A stretch of DNA of 64,000 bases from Uloborus plumipes (GCA_038373865.1 JAXGGA010000023.1:124001-188000); one strand, 5' to 3'. Shown: positions 25,263 to 36,560, numbered from the stretch's first letter. Made by a program: numbers and translations. The notes: generated by a model from the sequence alone, not told the origin.

Positions 25263-26933
25263 ACAAATTACAATTCCAACGTTCATGAGGTACTAACACG
25301 CAGGGATACTGCACCTTGAAAGGAAATTGAGGAATTAATTTTCCTTACTCATACATGTCTTAAGCAACGTTCTTTTGCTTTTAATGGGAAATTTTGCACC
25401 ATGTTAGATTGTCTGGCTATGGGTAACCCATTAAGCCCCATTCTTAGGAATATTTACATGCATTATTTTGAGGTTATGTTGTTCCAAAATTAGTTTCAAT
25501 TCTACGTTAGATATGTTGAAGACTGTTTTGATCTAATGAACCATAACCAGTTTTAAAATGATGATGTTTTATCCATTTTAAATGCTATAGATCCTCATAT
25601 TCAATTCTCTTGTGAGAAAGAACAGGATAATTGCATTCCCTTTCTTGATGTTCTAGTTTCTCGTACAGAATTCGGCTTTGAAACTACTGTTTATCACAAA
25701 CCTTTTGCTGTCTCGTTACCTCCTCATCGACTTTCTTCTCACCCTCCTTGTCAAAAATATGCGGCTTTTAATTCTTTTGTTTACCGTGCTATTAATCGTT
25801 ATTCTTCACCGGAACTTCTTAAAGCAGAACTCAACTATCTTAAAGCTGTGGCTCTTAATAGAAACTATCTTCATACTTTGATTGATTCCATTTTTAAAAA
25901 AACTTTCTGACAAAGCCGAAACGACTATTGTTAAGCGAACTCTCATTAGAAAGAATTTGGTTGTTTTGCGATTCTTTCCCTCTGAGTTATCAGGTTGCTA
26001 AGATTCTCAACGTTTAAATTTCCAAGTGGTATTCTCCCCTATGAATAAACTCTGTTTCTCTTCTTTTAAAGATCCCATTCGTCCTCTTAACAGTTGTGGT
26101 ATTTATAAAATTAATTGCAGTTGCAATCTCTCCTATATCGGACAAATGCGACGTGCTTTGAAATTCCACAACCCTTTAAGCGTCATGTATTAAACTTCAG
26201 GAACCCTTAATAATTTTCGTCTTGTCCTCCAAGTAATTAAGTTAGATATTTTGAATTCAACGTGAGTTGAATAATTAAGTTAATAATTTTATTGGTATTT
26301 TCCCCCAAAATTTTGTACATTAAATGCACCCAGTGAAATGTCTAAAAGCGGAATTTTACGTCGCGGCCACTCAAAGGGTTAAAGGAACATCAGAATTATG
26401 TGAAAAAGTAACGATTGAATAAAAATGCCACAACCCATCAGATCTTGATTTTTGGGAATCCTTACATATTTTGAAAAACAGTTCTGACTTAGTTAACGAT
26501 CTAAATGATATTCCTTATTTTTCTGCTGTTTGGCGTCCTTTTGTATAATTTTTCCTTTTCCCATTCTAATTTATTTTTCTGTTATTGCTGGCATTTTCCT
26601 ATTTTCTACTTTTATTTACTCGTATTTTCCTTCTTGTTTTCTTCATTTACCGATTCTCTTTCTTTCATTCTGCTTTTTTTGTTCTTGGGGTTAACGGTTT
26701 AAGCTTGGTGTTTTTTAATTATATTAGCCATTTTGGCTTATCATGTCCCCAATCGATTTTTTTTCTTTTTTTTTCGTACCTGATAGAAAGCTTCGGTTCA
26801 ATCTTTATTTTCCCACTGGATCGTTTTCGGCTTAGAAAAATTTTCTTATTGGTGTTCGGATAATCCGCTTTGTTTGCTTTTTAAGCTGTTCGCTACGTAT
26901 TAACGCCTCATGAACGTTGGAATTATAATTTGT
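25263..26933 (+). mobile_element. Penelope-like element relic bounded by inverted repeats
   Basis: The block carries reverse-transcriptase and GIY-YIG remains (see the pseudogene entry). It is flanked by inverted repeats of about 28-45 bp: left from 25263 (ACAAATTACAATTCCAACG, then TTCATGAGG) and right at 26906-26933, with weaker similarity inward. Penelope-like elements often insert with partial or inverted terminal duplications, so the pair may mark its limits. The 26500-26870 part is T-rich and yields only hydrophobic chance frames. Confidence 0.6.
25323..26170 (+). pseudogene. Penelope-like reverse transcriptase with GIY-YIG endonuclease, degenerate
   Basis: The plus-strand frame beginning at 25323 encodes hallmarks of a Penelope-like RT. 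These are FAFNGKF, then AMGNPLSPI (the MGSPLSP-type motif), then YVRYVEDCF in place of the catalytic YVDD-type motif, then NCIPFLDVLVSR and a downstream thumb-like stretch. In-frame stops at 25491 (TAG), 25554 (TAA) and 25908 (TGA) and at least one frameshift disable it. After the shift, CGIYKINCSCNLSYIGQ at about 26095-26145 shows the GIY (26098) and YIG (26134) motifs of the C-terminal nuclease. RT would copy the element RNA and the nuclease would nick the target. The second Asp of the YVDD motif is retained, but the first is Glu. The N-terminal half is missing. Confidence 0.85.
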
Positions 26934-27752
26934 AATTATAGCACCAAGGTATACATTTTTCTTCATTTTTGGAATTTCAGAATTTCAAGTTGCTAAAAAG
27001 TTGCCTCTATAGCAATATATATACTAAAAAATAATTATGAAAATCAAAAAAAATATTTAAGTTTGCCTCCCGAATGCAAATCTAAACAATGTTTTGACAT
27101 AGTTCTGATATTTTTCAATGCTGAATGTTATGTATATATGAGCCAATATTTAGAAAAGTGCCAATTTGAAGTTGGAGTTTTCTGAAAAAAAATTTTTTTT
27201 GCAGAAAAAAACTAATATTGGATTTTAAGTCTAAATTCGGTCTAAATGCAAGAAAATAAAAGGGGGGAGGTCAAGGAAGTTATTTACCCCCTCCTTAGAT
27301 TACTCACTTTTAAGCCGTTACAGATCTGATGAGTGTTACAGATCTGATGTTAATATGAGTTACATATTTGAGTTTCTGCTTTCAGTCTTCGTTAACATCT
27401 CTAAATATGATATCATTTCCTTGCATTTTTAACATAGAATTAAGATAATTATATTAAAATACATGTATTAGGCTAAAAAATCAAATTTCATTATAAAAAA
27501 GCATTTCTTGGAAATAAAAATGAGCGATAAGGTTTTTAGATAAAATGAACTATGAGATTACCAAATCCAAGCTAATAAAACATTTGTTTTGTTTTGAAAC
27601 AACACACAACTTCAACTTTTTCAACACACAACTCTGCTGCTTGCTTTTCTTTAATTAGTTGCAGGAAATTTAATTTCTTGATCAGAAATTTCAAATTTAG
27701 CATGCTAGTTATTATCTAGTTATTTAGCGAAGTTATGAAAAATTGAAGCACC

Positions 27753-27784
27753 AAATAAATAAATAAATAAATAAATAAATAAAT
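27753..27784. repeat. AAAT microsatellite
   Basis: Seven or more tandem AAAT units. Confidence 0.9.
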
Positions 27785-28475
27785 GAAATAATAATAATTA
27801 ATTAACTTAATTTCTGCAGTGTCAATTTTTCTTATTTTACTAACTTCTATTGTTAGTTCATACAAACCACAAATGAAGCAATTGTACTAAAACTCATTGC
27901 TTTTCATTTTTTAAGAACAAAAATATTCAATATATATGGCTGAATCCTATGATTTTTGCTTTTTAGAATTCTGAAACGTGTGAGTTAGTTCTGTAACATA
28001 TTCGCTGTTTTTCAATGTCACCGCTCTGACTGTTACCGATCTGACAAACTGACAAAGTTTTTTTTTTTATTTTCGAGTCGATCGCACTAAACCAAAATTA
28101 AACACGTGGTTTTTTCACTTGTAATAAAGGACTATACTTATACATAAAATAATTTTTAAAATAATAAAAACTGCGCATTTTAGAGCGTGTTACCGATCTG
28201 ATGACTCAAATGACACACATTTGATAAAATCACTTTAAAAAATCTTACCTACAATTTTAGATGCAGAAAGGCAAATTTTTAATTACGATTCGATAAAACA
28301 TCCCACCAGGTACTCAGTATCACGTAGTATAGGTGCAGGAAATGATTTTGGGACCCTAAACATAGATCGGAAGTTATTGTTACCACTCTGACGGCGGAAC
28401 TTGGGACACGCTTATTTCGCATCGGCTAGAAAATCAGGAATCGATTAAAACAAAAATGAAGTATAATATATAAAG

Positions 28476-28477
<2 letters not shown>

Positions 28478-28508
<31 letters not shown>
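28478..28508. repeat. TA microsatellite
   Basis: About 15 TA units. Confidence 0.9.
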
Positions 28509-28510
<2 letters not shown>

Positions 28511-29456
28511 TGTAAAAATATGAAGCTGAAATTTCTAATTAAAATATGTCCAGATTGTTTTTGAATATGAGAATTACAGCTACGGGTTCATACAGCTACG
28601 GGGACATTTCACTGAAAATGTTGTTTTTAGTAGAAAAAAAAACGAACAAAAATTGGCAAAGTGAAATGTTGTAATCGCAGTACTAAGAATGTAAAAACAA
28701 ACACAATTTAAAAAATAATAGAATTAAGCAAATAAAAATTTTAGTATGTATCACACACTTTCCCGTTTCTGCTGAACCACCGATATATATTGCTCCAAAA
28801 ATACTGAGAAAGTGTTAAATTCTACTTGTTACTCTTAACATGCCATGCGAGAATCTAATATCTTTCAAAAAGAAACTTAAATGCTAAGCACCGGGAACTA
28901 CGTTTCGAACTCTATTGGAGTTTGTTGAATGATACTACACATTAATGCTGAATTTAAAATCGTCTATCGAAAAATTACTTTACGCATGAATAATTCATTT
29001 CAGCTTTAAGCACATTATAAATTTTAGAAACAAATCTAAAGTCAATAGAAGTATGCAAATGGATCTCAAATTTTCATTCGAGATCTTTATTATTTATCTC
29101 TTCTGCAAGTTACTTTTTTTTTCTTTTGTATTTTTAACAAAATAAGTGAATGGGTTATTTCAATTCTGTAAATCGTTCGTAATTCGTTTTTTATTTTGCA
29201 TGAAAAATTGTTATGCAATACAACTCATTCAAAACACCCTGAGGAATAGGGTTGAAGTAGACCCTCATTTTACGCGGGTTCATTTTATGCAGATTTCATG
29301 GTACGTGGTTTAAAATTTCTAACCTTTATTTTGTTTTACGCGGATGAGTTTTGCCTTTTACGTGGATGGGGCCCCCCTTGTAAACAGATAAAAAAATGCC
29401 CCTATTTCAAAATCCAAACTCCTCTGCATTTTGCCGTGTTAATTATCAAGCTTGGG

Positions 29457-29873
29457 CAACGCCTCCTAAATACTAAATGCCTAAAACATTTGCTTCGCTA
29501 CCGTCGAGATGGGTTCCACTTTAAACGCCACCTTGCGGCAATCTGATAATGCCGTTGTTATTGTTTGATTGGTTAATTTTTAAATTTAAATTCAGAAATG
29601 AACCAATCGTTAATTTTTTGAAGAACTCCGGTAGATGGCAGTGTATCGTGAACCAAGGGCATTTTGCAGCTATTGGCGATGGACCCAAACAATATTCGAA
29701 TTAAATTTTTTTTATTGGTTGATTTTTAAATTTAAATTTAGAAATGATCCAATCGTTAATTTCTCTTTCTCGGAGAACTCTGGTAGATGGCAGTGCATCG
29801 TGAACCAAGGATGAAGTTTTGCTCTGTGCTAAAAACCAGAAAGTTACAGGCATTTAGTATTTAGGAGGCGTTG
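29457..29873. mobile_element. TIR element with internal tandem duplication
   Basis: CAACGCCTCCTAAATACTAA at 29457 onward (26 bp to 29482) is perfectly inverted at 29848-29873. Between the ends, two direct copies of about 150 bp are recognisable from TTTTTAAATTTAAATT, CCAATCGTTAATT, TAGATGGCAGTG and CGTGAACCAAGG. It is non-coding. Just upstream (29265-29375) a TTTTACGCGGATG/TTTTACGTGGATG pair suggests another repeat family. The plus frame at 29298-29546 crosses the element boundary and is not a gene. Confidence 0.65.
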
Positions 29874-30293
29874 GCTTGGGCCACTGGAGGAGTTTTTTGC
29901 GATTGGTTTCAGAATTCCTTCTCACAAGTGAAGTTACTAAATTCCTATCATTCAATGTTCATTGTAAGAAGAATTATTAGAAGTGACTAATCAGGGAACC
30001 ACCTGACTTTTGTTACATTGAACAAAGTTTAAAATTGTACCATTCTCAAGAGAATATAAACATTTTTTCGACCCAAAAATCACATGCCCTCGTCCCCTAG
30101 TTTTTGAGATAAGGAGCTCAAAGTAAGGGAATTGCAAAGTAAAGAAAAGTCGCCATTTATGAAGACTTAGCAAGCAATAAACTACCTCTCGATTTCACTG
30201 TCTGCATCTGGCGAGACATCTCATTCTTATTTATTGTCAGCAAAGCCCGTGCAAAACGTTTTACATTTACCCTTTACTTGTGTGTTGGTAAAG
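29874..30293. other. stretch without recognised genes
   Basis: Nothing assignable on either strand. Confidence 0.35.
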
Positions 30294-30363
30294 TTAACCC
30301 TTCACTGCATCGCGTTGCCAGGTGGAGACATGGACTATTTTTCCTTATGACCAGCAAAATGTA

Positions 30364-31094
30364 GTCATAATCAAGGCTGCGGACTCGGAGTCGAAGAGTC
30401 TGAGTCGGACTGATTTTGGACCAAAGGAGTCGGAGTCGCTGAAAAACATGTCGACTGCGACTCCGACCACCTCCGATTTGGATGAAATTTTATGGAGGTG
30501 AAAACATATCTTTGAAACTAACAGATACAAATTTTCAGCGTCCTATATCCCAATCCTAAGCATCTAGGATCATTAAAAAGGGCTTCAAAATGGCGGGTCT
30601 GCTTTGTGAAACGAATTGCTATGTTTGGGCTTATGCAAGTGAATAAAAATATTTGCAGCAAAAATGCAATGTGTTAAAGTAAAGTCTGGCCATTTAACAA
30701 GAAAAGGATTAGTTTTGTACGGAGTCAAATGACAAGAGCGGCACTTGTCTTTTGCTCTGGAGAGAATGGACTTTTTGGGAGGTCACAGTGACCTCCGAGA
30801 ATTGAGGTAAATGTGATGAAATTACCTGCGAGAATTCTTGAGAAAATTGAACTTTTTGAGAGGTCACAATGACCTTCCATGACCTCCAACTGAAATACCT
30901 CAGCTTGCTACCCCCCTAAAGTGACTTCTGGCTACGACCATGAATAAAAATGAAACTTTTAAAAATAGACTTAATATTTCAACATTTATTTAGGGTTTTT
31001 ACCTCTTCACATTTTGTGAAAAAAAATAAATAATAAAAAAAGCAGGAGTCGGAGTCGACCATTTTTCCTCCGACTCCGCAGCCCTGGTCATAAT
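30364..31094. mobile_element. hAT-type non-autonomous element nested in a MITE
   Basis: The element proper is 30372-31086, flanked by the perfect 8-bp duplication GTCATAAT at 30364-30371 and 31087-31094. Left end CAAGGCTGCGGACTCGGAG and reverse complement of right end CAGGGCTGCGGAGTCG are typical hAT termini, followed by GGAGTCGGAGTCG repeats. It has no transposase. It holds two perfect AGGTCAnnnTGACCT palindromes (30780-30794 and 30861-30875). Confidence 0.9.
30780..30875. promoter_or_regulatory. two nuclear-receptor-type palindromes
   Basis: AGGTCACAGTGACCT (30780-30794) and AGGTCACAATGACCT (30861-30875) both match the consensus inverted AGGTCA half-sites with 3-bp spacing, as bound by steroid-type nuclear receptors. 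They lie in non-coding TE sequence, and the same palindrome recurs at 56667 and 57012. Whether they bind anything is unknown. They may simply be transposase-related palindromes. Confidence 0.4.
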
Positions 31095-31369
31095 GCAACT
31101 CAGGCATAAAAAGCAAGTATCTGTATCTTTAAAGCAAATATAACCATCTATCCTCAAAAAATTACATTTTTAAAAATATTTCCCCACGTTTTTTTATTGC
31201 ATTGGAAAACAGATATATTTTATTCTAAGAACAAAAAATCATGCACTGTAGGGTTAATAGCTACTAATAAGCCGATGACGTAGAAAGTAGAGAACTTTTT
31301 AAAGAGGAACGACAACTTTTCAACGAAATTAAACTTAAGTGTTACTACGAGTTAAGTTTACTAGTTAAG

Positions 31370-31740
31370 TTAAACTACGAGTTGTGGTATGTACGGGGGG
31401 AACCTTGGAGTGTGAAGTCAAGTGAAAGTCAAAACCAACTGGAACCAAATGCGTACTGGAGAACATGGACTCTGCATCCATTCTCATCAACCCCTCCCGC
31501 GCTTTAGGTGTCAAATGAAATGAAATTGGGTGTGATTTTACCGTGAGCATGGATTAAACAAGGTTGTGTATTTTAGAACAAATTACGGCTGTTTTAAAAG
31601 CATAATTGCAACCAAAGACTTAAAAATGCTTTTCAAGTTTATCTAAATGAGTACTTCTCATTTTAGAAAAAAACACGAGTTTACAAACCTCTTTTTTTTT
31701 TTTTTACCGAGCGGGCTCGGTTCCCTGGTACTGAAATATG
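31370..31740 (-). repeat. repeat module R, copy 1
   Basis: Closely matches 34797-35160 in direct orientation for about 350 bp. It ends in a CCGAGCGGGCTCGG hairpin after a T-run. On the minus strand both copies keep an open frame of about 50 codons (here 31365-31550) containing SFHL.PKAREGLMRM.AES.FSSTHL with mostly conservative differences. No protein family is recognised. It may be the relic of a coding TE or just a young non-coding repeat. Confidence 0.65.
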
Positions 31741-31964
31741 TTGTTAAGTATTTCTTAATAATCCAGGAGAAATAATATGAATAAATACAATAAGTAGCTA
31801 ACATAAGCTCATAATTAAAATTGAAACATATTGTGTTTGATGCTGAAGTAAAATTGTCACGGATTATAATACCAGTTCTTATTTTAAAAAGAAATATATT
31901 ATTGAAGCTTTTTACCAAGCTTTTCCCTTGCTTCTAAAACACAAAATGCGCCTTTAAATCCTAT

Positions 31965-32500
31965 CACGGGACGCGGGAGCGTCCCGCCCCGCCAAGAAAA
32001 CCAAATACAAGCCGCCAAGAAATTGCCGTCGCCAATAAAAATGTAAAAGAGCGACAAGGACTGTTTACGCGAGTAACCAAATCGGGGTTTTCACCCCTCT
32101 GTATCTCAGCCCCATAAAGATCCTTAGAGTTCATTTTTGGTATACTCAATCTCCAGCGGCCCCTGACGGCACATACTAAAGCAAAACATCCAGGACCCTC
32201 CGGGGGAGGGGTGATATATGTTATAAAATCGCTATTTTTCGCACTTTTTAAAAATTGTTTGACAGGGTTCCAGACTAAACGGTAACTCGGATTGAGCTCT
32301 CATTTTGCACCCACATTTATTTTGTCCCAAAGCTCGGCATAGGGGGTTTTTCGACCCCCCACCCCCTCCCCCCTCGTTTTTTTTTTTCGTATCTTTTCCC
32401 CCCGGGGGTCTTTAGTGTTGATTTTTGGTATGAATATTCTCGATGAGACATTGAGGACGTTTTCCCAAAATTTACCCCCCGGGGTCATCGCACCCCGGAG
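31965..32500. repeat. GC-rich repeat with internal similarity
   Basis: Two related sub-blocks, each with an AAGATCC/GGTCT...TTTTTGGTAT order, lie at about 32108-32160 and 32400-32450. C-rich runs occur near 32355-32375. Several short minus frames cross it with low-complexity composition. The class is unknown. Confidence 0.4.
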
Positions 32501-32696
32501 TTATTAATGCTTAAAATTGGTCCGATTTCTATCTACTAGCTCTGTTCAACATCTGAGCATTTATGTTGTCATTGTTGGGCGGCGAGGAAAGAAAACTCAA
32601 TGATTGAAATTTCATCTGTTGCCAGTTTCTATTTGTTAACAAATAAAATATTTGTAATTGATTTTATTGCATAAGGCTTTTAAAAGGGATCTTCAA

Positions 32697-32872
32697 TTTA
32701 GGGCCGAATTCAAGTGAAACACCATTGCAGTCGCTTCGAGGCGATCGCATATTGCAACCGCTACTGTAAGTCGAATTCAAGTGAATTCGTTTCACTTGAA
32801 TCCAAATTTTGGAATTTGCGATTGCATTGGTGAGTTGCGATCGTCCGTGTTTCACTTGAATTCCTGCCTTAG
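32697..32872. mobile_element. MITE, copy 1 of the AAGTGAAAC/GTTTCACTT family
   Basis: TTCAAGTGAAACACCATTGC near the left end and GTTTCACTTGAATTCCTGCC near the right end are inverted. GCGATCG-type motifs fill the subterminal parts. Two further copies with better ends lie at 42967-43273 and 43346-43653. This copy is internally shorter and its left end is degraded. Confidence 0.65.
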
Positions 32873-33172
32873 TTCATTTTAATATGAGATCGGCAGTAAG
32901 GGTTGGGGTTTTTTGTTTAAACTTTTAATTTAATCGTAGTATTGTTAGCAACTAGCTTTGTTTTGCGTCGGTTCGGGTGGTACATTGTGATTGATTTCAA
33001 ATTTATCCTAGACTGAAGAAGATCCTTGAACTTTTGCACCAAATGCATGCCAAGAAAACCACATATGTCGGACCGCCAAGAAAAATGTTGAAGGGGAAAA
33101 AAACATGCAAAATAAATTTTGAAGAGAAAAAAAAAACAGGCAAAGAAATAATATTAATGCAAAAAACATGTG

Positions 33173-33549
33173 ATATCTCCCCAAAAACAACAGTGTTGTA
33201 AAAAAGTCCCCCGCCAAGAAAACGTTAAATACTCAGCCTTAAAAAGTTATGATATCGAGTTTTCCCGCCAAGTTTGTGCCAAACTACAACTAACCTGTAT
33301 GTATAGTTCTTTTAAATTGTTTTCAGTCCTGCCAGGCGGGAAGTTTTTACTCATTAAGCAACCACCTCACAAGACAAAGCTTTCCGCCTGGCAGGACTGA
33401 AAACAATTTAAAAGAACTATACATACAGGTTAGTTGTAGTTTGGCACAAACTTGGCGGGAAAACTCGATATCATAACTTTTTAAGGCTGAGTATTTAAGG
33501 TTTTCTTGGCGGGGGACTTTTTTACAACACTGTTGTTTTTGGGGAGATA
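33173..33549. mobile_element. near-perfect palindromic foldback element
   Basis: The arms, 33173-33342 and about 33382-33549 (about 170 bp each), are almost identical and separated by about 40 bp. They begin ATATCTCCCCAAAAACAACA and reach CCTGCCAGGCGG near the loop. Frames of 76 and 96 codons on opposite strands are the same arm read twice and explain each other. The low divergence suggests a recent origin. No target duplication could be fixed. Confidence 0.8.
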
Positions 33550-33554
33550 CTATA

Positions 33555-33645
33555 ATACGAGAGATGTTTGCCAAGTCGAAAATCGCCCCAGAATTAATAA
33601 ACTCCGGTAAACTTGGGGGTCTGGGGTTTTTGGCCACGAGGAATC
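33555..33645. repeat. repeat block S, copy 1
   Basis: AATACGAGAGATGTTTGCCA, then AAGTCGAAAATCGCCCCAG and a GGTCTGGGGTTTTTGGCCAC segment, recur in direct orientation at 35169-35260 with few differences. It abuts the right arm of the palindrome here, whereas the second copy follows repeat module R. Confidence 0.65.
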
Positions 33646-33940
33646 GATTGGCGCCGGTTTTGAAGCGCTACGGTCGAAAAGTTCGGAGTTACAGATAGGA
33701 TTCATTAAAAGTTTGAGAAGATTTCTTACTACGCCATTTTCTTTATGATTACTCTTATTGTTATACTGTTTCATAGCAACCACGTTTTAACAATGGATTT
33801 CATATTTAATCACATCAGCGTAAATTTATGTTTTTATGGTATCTAACAAATAATTTTTGGCAACATGTTAGAATTGTTATTTGTTTGAAATTTAAAAGAG
33901 ATCGATCAAAATAAAGTTAGAATTGGGTATGGGCAGCAGT

Positions 33941-34195
33941 AGAGCCGCTATATAGACAGGCCGACGCATCAAGCTTAAGTTTCATAACATAATATAAGGA
34001 TCCAACTCACTAACTTTCACTTACATTTTTCATTGTTGAGGAAATAGGGTTACCAGAGCAAAGTTTCGGGACATTGCCAAGCTTTGTTAATAAACGTAAA
34101 AAGTTATCAAAAAGTGATAACTGGCCAGAAAAGGCAATCCTCACACACGCGCTGGATCCTAAGTGGTAATTTTGATGCGTCGGTTCGTCTATACA
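33941..34195. mobile_element. TIR element, short copy
   Basis: The left end at 33941-33985 (AGAGCCGCTATATAGACAGG, then CCGACGCATCAAGCTTAAG) is inverted at about 34169-34195 (TTTTGATGCGTCGG, then TTCGTCTATA). The same TIR bounds the CpG-rich segment at 49410-50046. No transposase is present in about 255 bp. Confidence 0.55.
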
Positions 34196-34199
34196 GGGG

Positions 34200-34250
34200 C
34201 CTGAGGCCGCGGTTGTCCAATCGGTTAGTCGTCGGACTCGTAAGTCGTAA
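34200..34250 (+). pseudogene. truncated tRNA-like sequence
   Basis: GGCCGCGGTTGTCCAATCGG followed by TTAGTCGTCGGACTCGTAAGTC resembles the 5' half and anticodon arm of a tRNA, with CGT where a Thr-type anticodon would sit. The T arm and 3' acceptor strand are missing, so it is a tRNA or SINE-head remnant and not a functional gene. Confidence 0.45.
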
Positions 34251-34596
34251 CCGTAAAAAACTAAGCTCAGATAAACGTTTTTTTGTGAAATTAACACATA
34301 TTTTACTAGAATTTTGTGAATTTAAACTTCATTACAAAGTAACACATTTTCTTATTTCTAATTTTGCAATAATATAAAGCAAAATTTTGCTTTGAATTTC
34401 TTTTTTTAAAGAATAATACGCATGTCATTTTTCTGACATACAAGTTAAAGAAGAAAATTTTTATACAGGACCAGTGTCTTAAAAAATAACAATAATAATA
34501 AACTTATACTCAAATAATCAATTAAAATTTTTTTATAACTCCAAAAAACAAAGTACATGTTTTCTGAAGATTCAAATCTCGGGAGGGTCTCGGGTC

Positions 34597-35160
34597 GATC
34601 ATTTAGCCGCCGAACAAAGATCCACCGTCTTCATTAATGGTGGCTGGGGGACGTTAAAAATGTTCGTGGTCACAAAATCCTCCAAGTGAAACGAAACCTC
34701 TGGAGCCAAGGGTTTGCTCTGGGCAAGGGTTTGCTCGGCCCTTGGGCCTGGTTTAAAAATGAGCAGAGCGTTCTTCAGGGCCCCATCCCGGTTAAAAAGC
34801 GAGTTGTGGTATGAACGGGAGGGGGGGGGGGAACCTGGAGTGTGAAGTGAAGTGAAAGTCAAAACTAACTGGAACCAAATGCGTACTGGAGAACAGGGAC
34901 TCTGCTTCCATTCTCATCAACCCCTCCCGCGCCTTCGGCACCAAATGAAATGAAATTAGGTGTGATTTTACTTGGAGCATGGATTAAATAGGGTTGTGTT
35001 TTTTTAAATAAATTACGGCTGTTTTGAATGCGTAATTGCAACCAAAGGCTCAAAAATGCTTTTCAAGTTTATCTAAATAAGTACATCGCACTTTAGAAAA
35101 AAACACGAGTTTACAAACCTCTTTTTTTTTTTAACCGAGCGGGCTCGGTTCCCTGGTACA
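34597..35160 (-). repeat. repeat module R, copy 2, with extra upstream part
   Basis: 34797-35160 matches 31370-31740. The additional 34597-34796 part is not seen in copy 1. Minus frames at 34599-34862 (87 codons) and 34792-34980 are open. The second is the paralogue of the copy-1 frame. A G-run at about 34818-34830 breaks any continuous frame. It ends in the ACCGAGCGGGCTCGGT hairpin. Confidence 0.6.
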
Positions 35161-35168
35161 CGTTAGGG

Positions 35169-35262
35169 GTAATACGAGGAATGGTTGCCAAGTCGAAAAT
35201 CGCCCCAGAATTAACTCCGGTAAACTTGGGGGTCTGGGGTTTTTGGCCACGAGGAATCACGA
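35169..35262. repeat. repeat block S, copy 2
   Basis: Direct copy of 33555-33645, with a 5-bp deletion in the AATTAA(TAA)ACTCCGG part. Confidence 0.65.
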
Positions 35263-36560
35263 GGTTTGGTTTTTCTAAATAAATTTGTCAAAAACATTGA
35301 ACTTCAACACACTTTAATCTTTACACTGCTCACTTTGTACCATTTCTTTAATTGTATAATTTTTTATTATCAATTACATTTTATTTCCTATGACTTTTCA
35401 AACTTTATCTATGTTTAGAATAGTTCCCTTTCCAAACTGTAACTTTGTTTAGAATAGTTTACAATGGTGCACTTTAACCGGTTATCTTTTCACCAATGGT
35501 TTCACAAATTTTCTTATAGCATGTATTGTTTTGATAAATCACAATTGAAAATTTAAATCTTCGAGTTAGCTTCGATACCTGTTTTCTTCGAGCGGAGCTC
35601 GGTCACCCGCTGGTTAAGGTTAATTTAAAAGGGGGTTAAAGTCATTATTATAGGTAATACAATGAAGTTACCTGGGGAGTGCACAAAAGTTTTGGGGCCC
35701 GTAACAAAAGACTTTTTCCCCTGCCTATTGTTTACATTGTAAGCATATTTCAATTCTCATCCAATGAGCATTATTCCCGATCCTCCCCCTTAGTATTTTT
35801 TTTAATATTATTATTAATACTTGTTTTATTTTTAAACAGCTCAAGTTGAAAGAAAATTTATTTAAATACAAATAAAAAAATACATACATGTGAGAATGGA
35901 AAATCCTGGAAGAGATCGGTGTTCAAATTTTGTTTGTGTGTAATGATTGTTATTATTATTTTTTTTTAACTTGCTTGAAAGTTTCTTTTTTCTTATTTTT
36001 ATTCAAATACGTATTTATTTATTATGATAAAAACTTGTCCTCTGATAGAGTTATAGGAGTTTTAGTTCCAATTTTAACAGAAAATTTCTAAAACCAAAAA
36101 TTGAAATCCCTGACGTAGGTGTCCAGATGAAATTTGTTATTATTATTTTGCCCTGTATTGTCTTTTGCTTTCTTTTCTTTTTTTGTTTTGGTTTGGTAGA
36201 AACTCTGAAATAAAGATTCATGAATTTCAATCGAAACTTTAACAAAAAACTGTTAAAACCAAAAATTCGAACGTTGGCTTAGGTGTCTTTGCGAAGGTAT
36301 TTCGAACAAAACATCTTTTATTTGGAGTCTGATTAACCAGTCAAACAAGGAACAGATGTACGATAAAACGATTAGTACTAATTTTTTGCATCAAAAGTAA
36401 TTTTTTCTACTTTACCGTTTATGATTCTTAAACATTTCAAAGAAAATTCCCTTTTGAATAACTTTTGTTTGAAATAGGATTTTTACAGGACATTCGCGGC
36501 AGTACTTTATTCTTTAATTCTTATTCATCTATTTACTTTATAGCTGTATTTTTTATTTAT
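35263..36560. other. AT-rich stretch with a diverged tandem pair
   Basis: No genes. Two related segments (about 36052-36125 and 36218-36295) each contain TTAAAACCAAAAATT- or CTAAAACCAAAAATTG-type sequence followed by GTAGGTGTC/TTAGGTGTC. A CGAGCGGAGCTCG hairpin lies near 35589-35601. Confidence 0.35.

Larger units (their letters stand above)
26934..29220. other. AT-rich region with dispersed GTTACMGATCTGA motif
   Basis: No genes are recognised. GTTAC(A/C)GATCTGA or close variants occur near 27316, 27334, 28033, 28189 and 28378. Simple repeats of AAAT (27753-27784) and TA (28478-28508) lie between. The motif spacing could reflect a decayed repeat with internal direct repeats. Confidence 0.4.
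30294..31257. mobile_element. piggyBac-like MITE split by a hAT element
   Basis: The element proper is 30298-31253, flanked by TTAA at 30294-30297 and 31254-31257. Its ends are CCCTTCACTGCAT and (reverse complement of right) CCCTACAGTGCAT. Removing the hAT insertion (30372-31086 plus one copy of its duplication) leaves a MITE of only about 230 bp. It is older than the hAT element it contains. Confidence 0.75.

Noticed and set aside
32525..32545. Another Helitron 3' end (ACTAGC on the plus strand near 32536)
   Set aside because: No GC-rich hairpin precedes the CTAG on the minus strand.
33170..33637. Two similar peptides on opposite strands (76 and 96 codons)
   Set aside because: They are the two arms of one palindrome. 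Identity reflects DNA inversion, not gene duplication.
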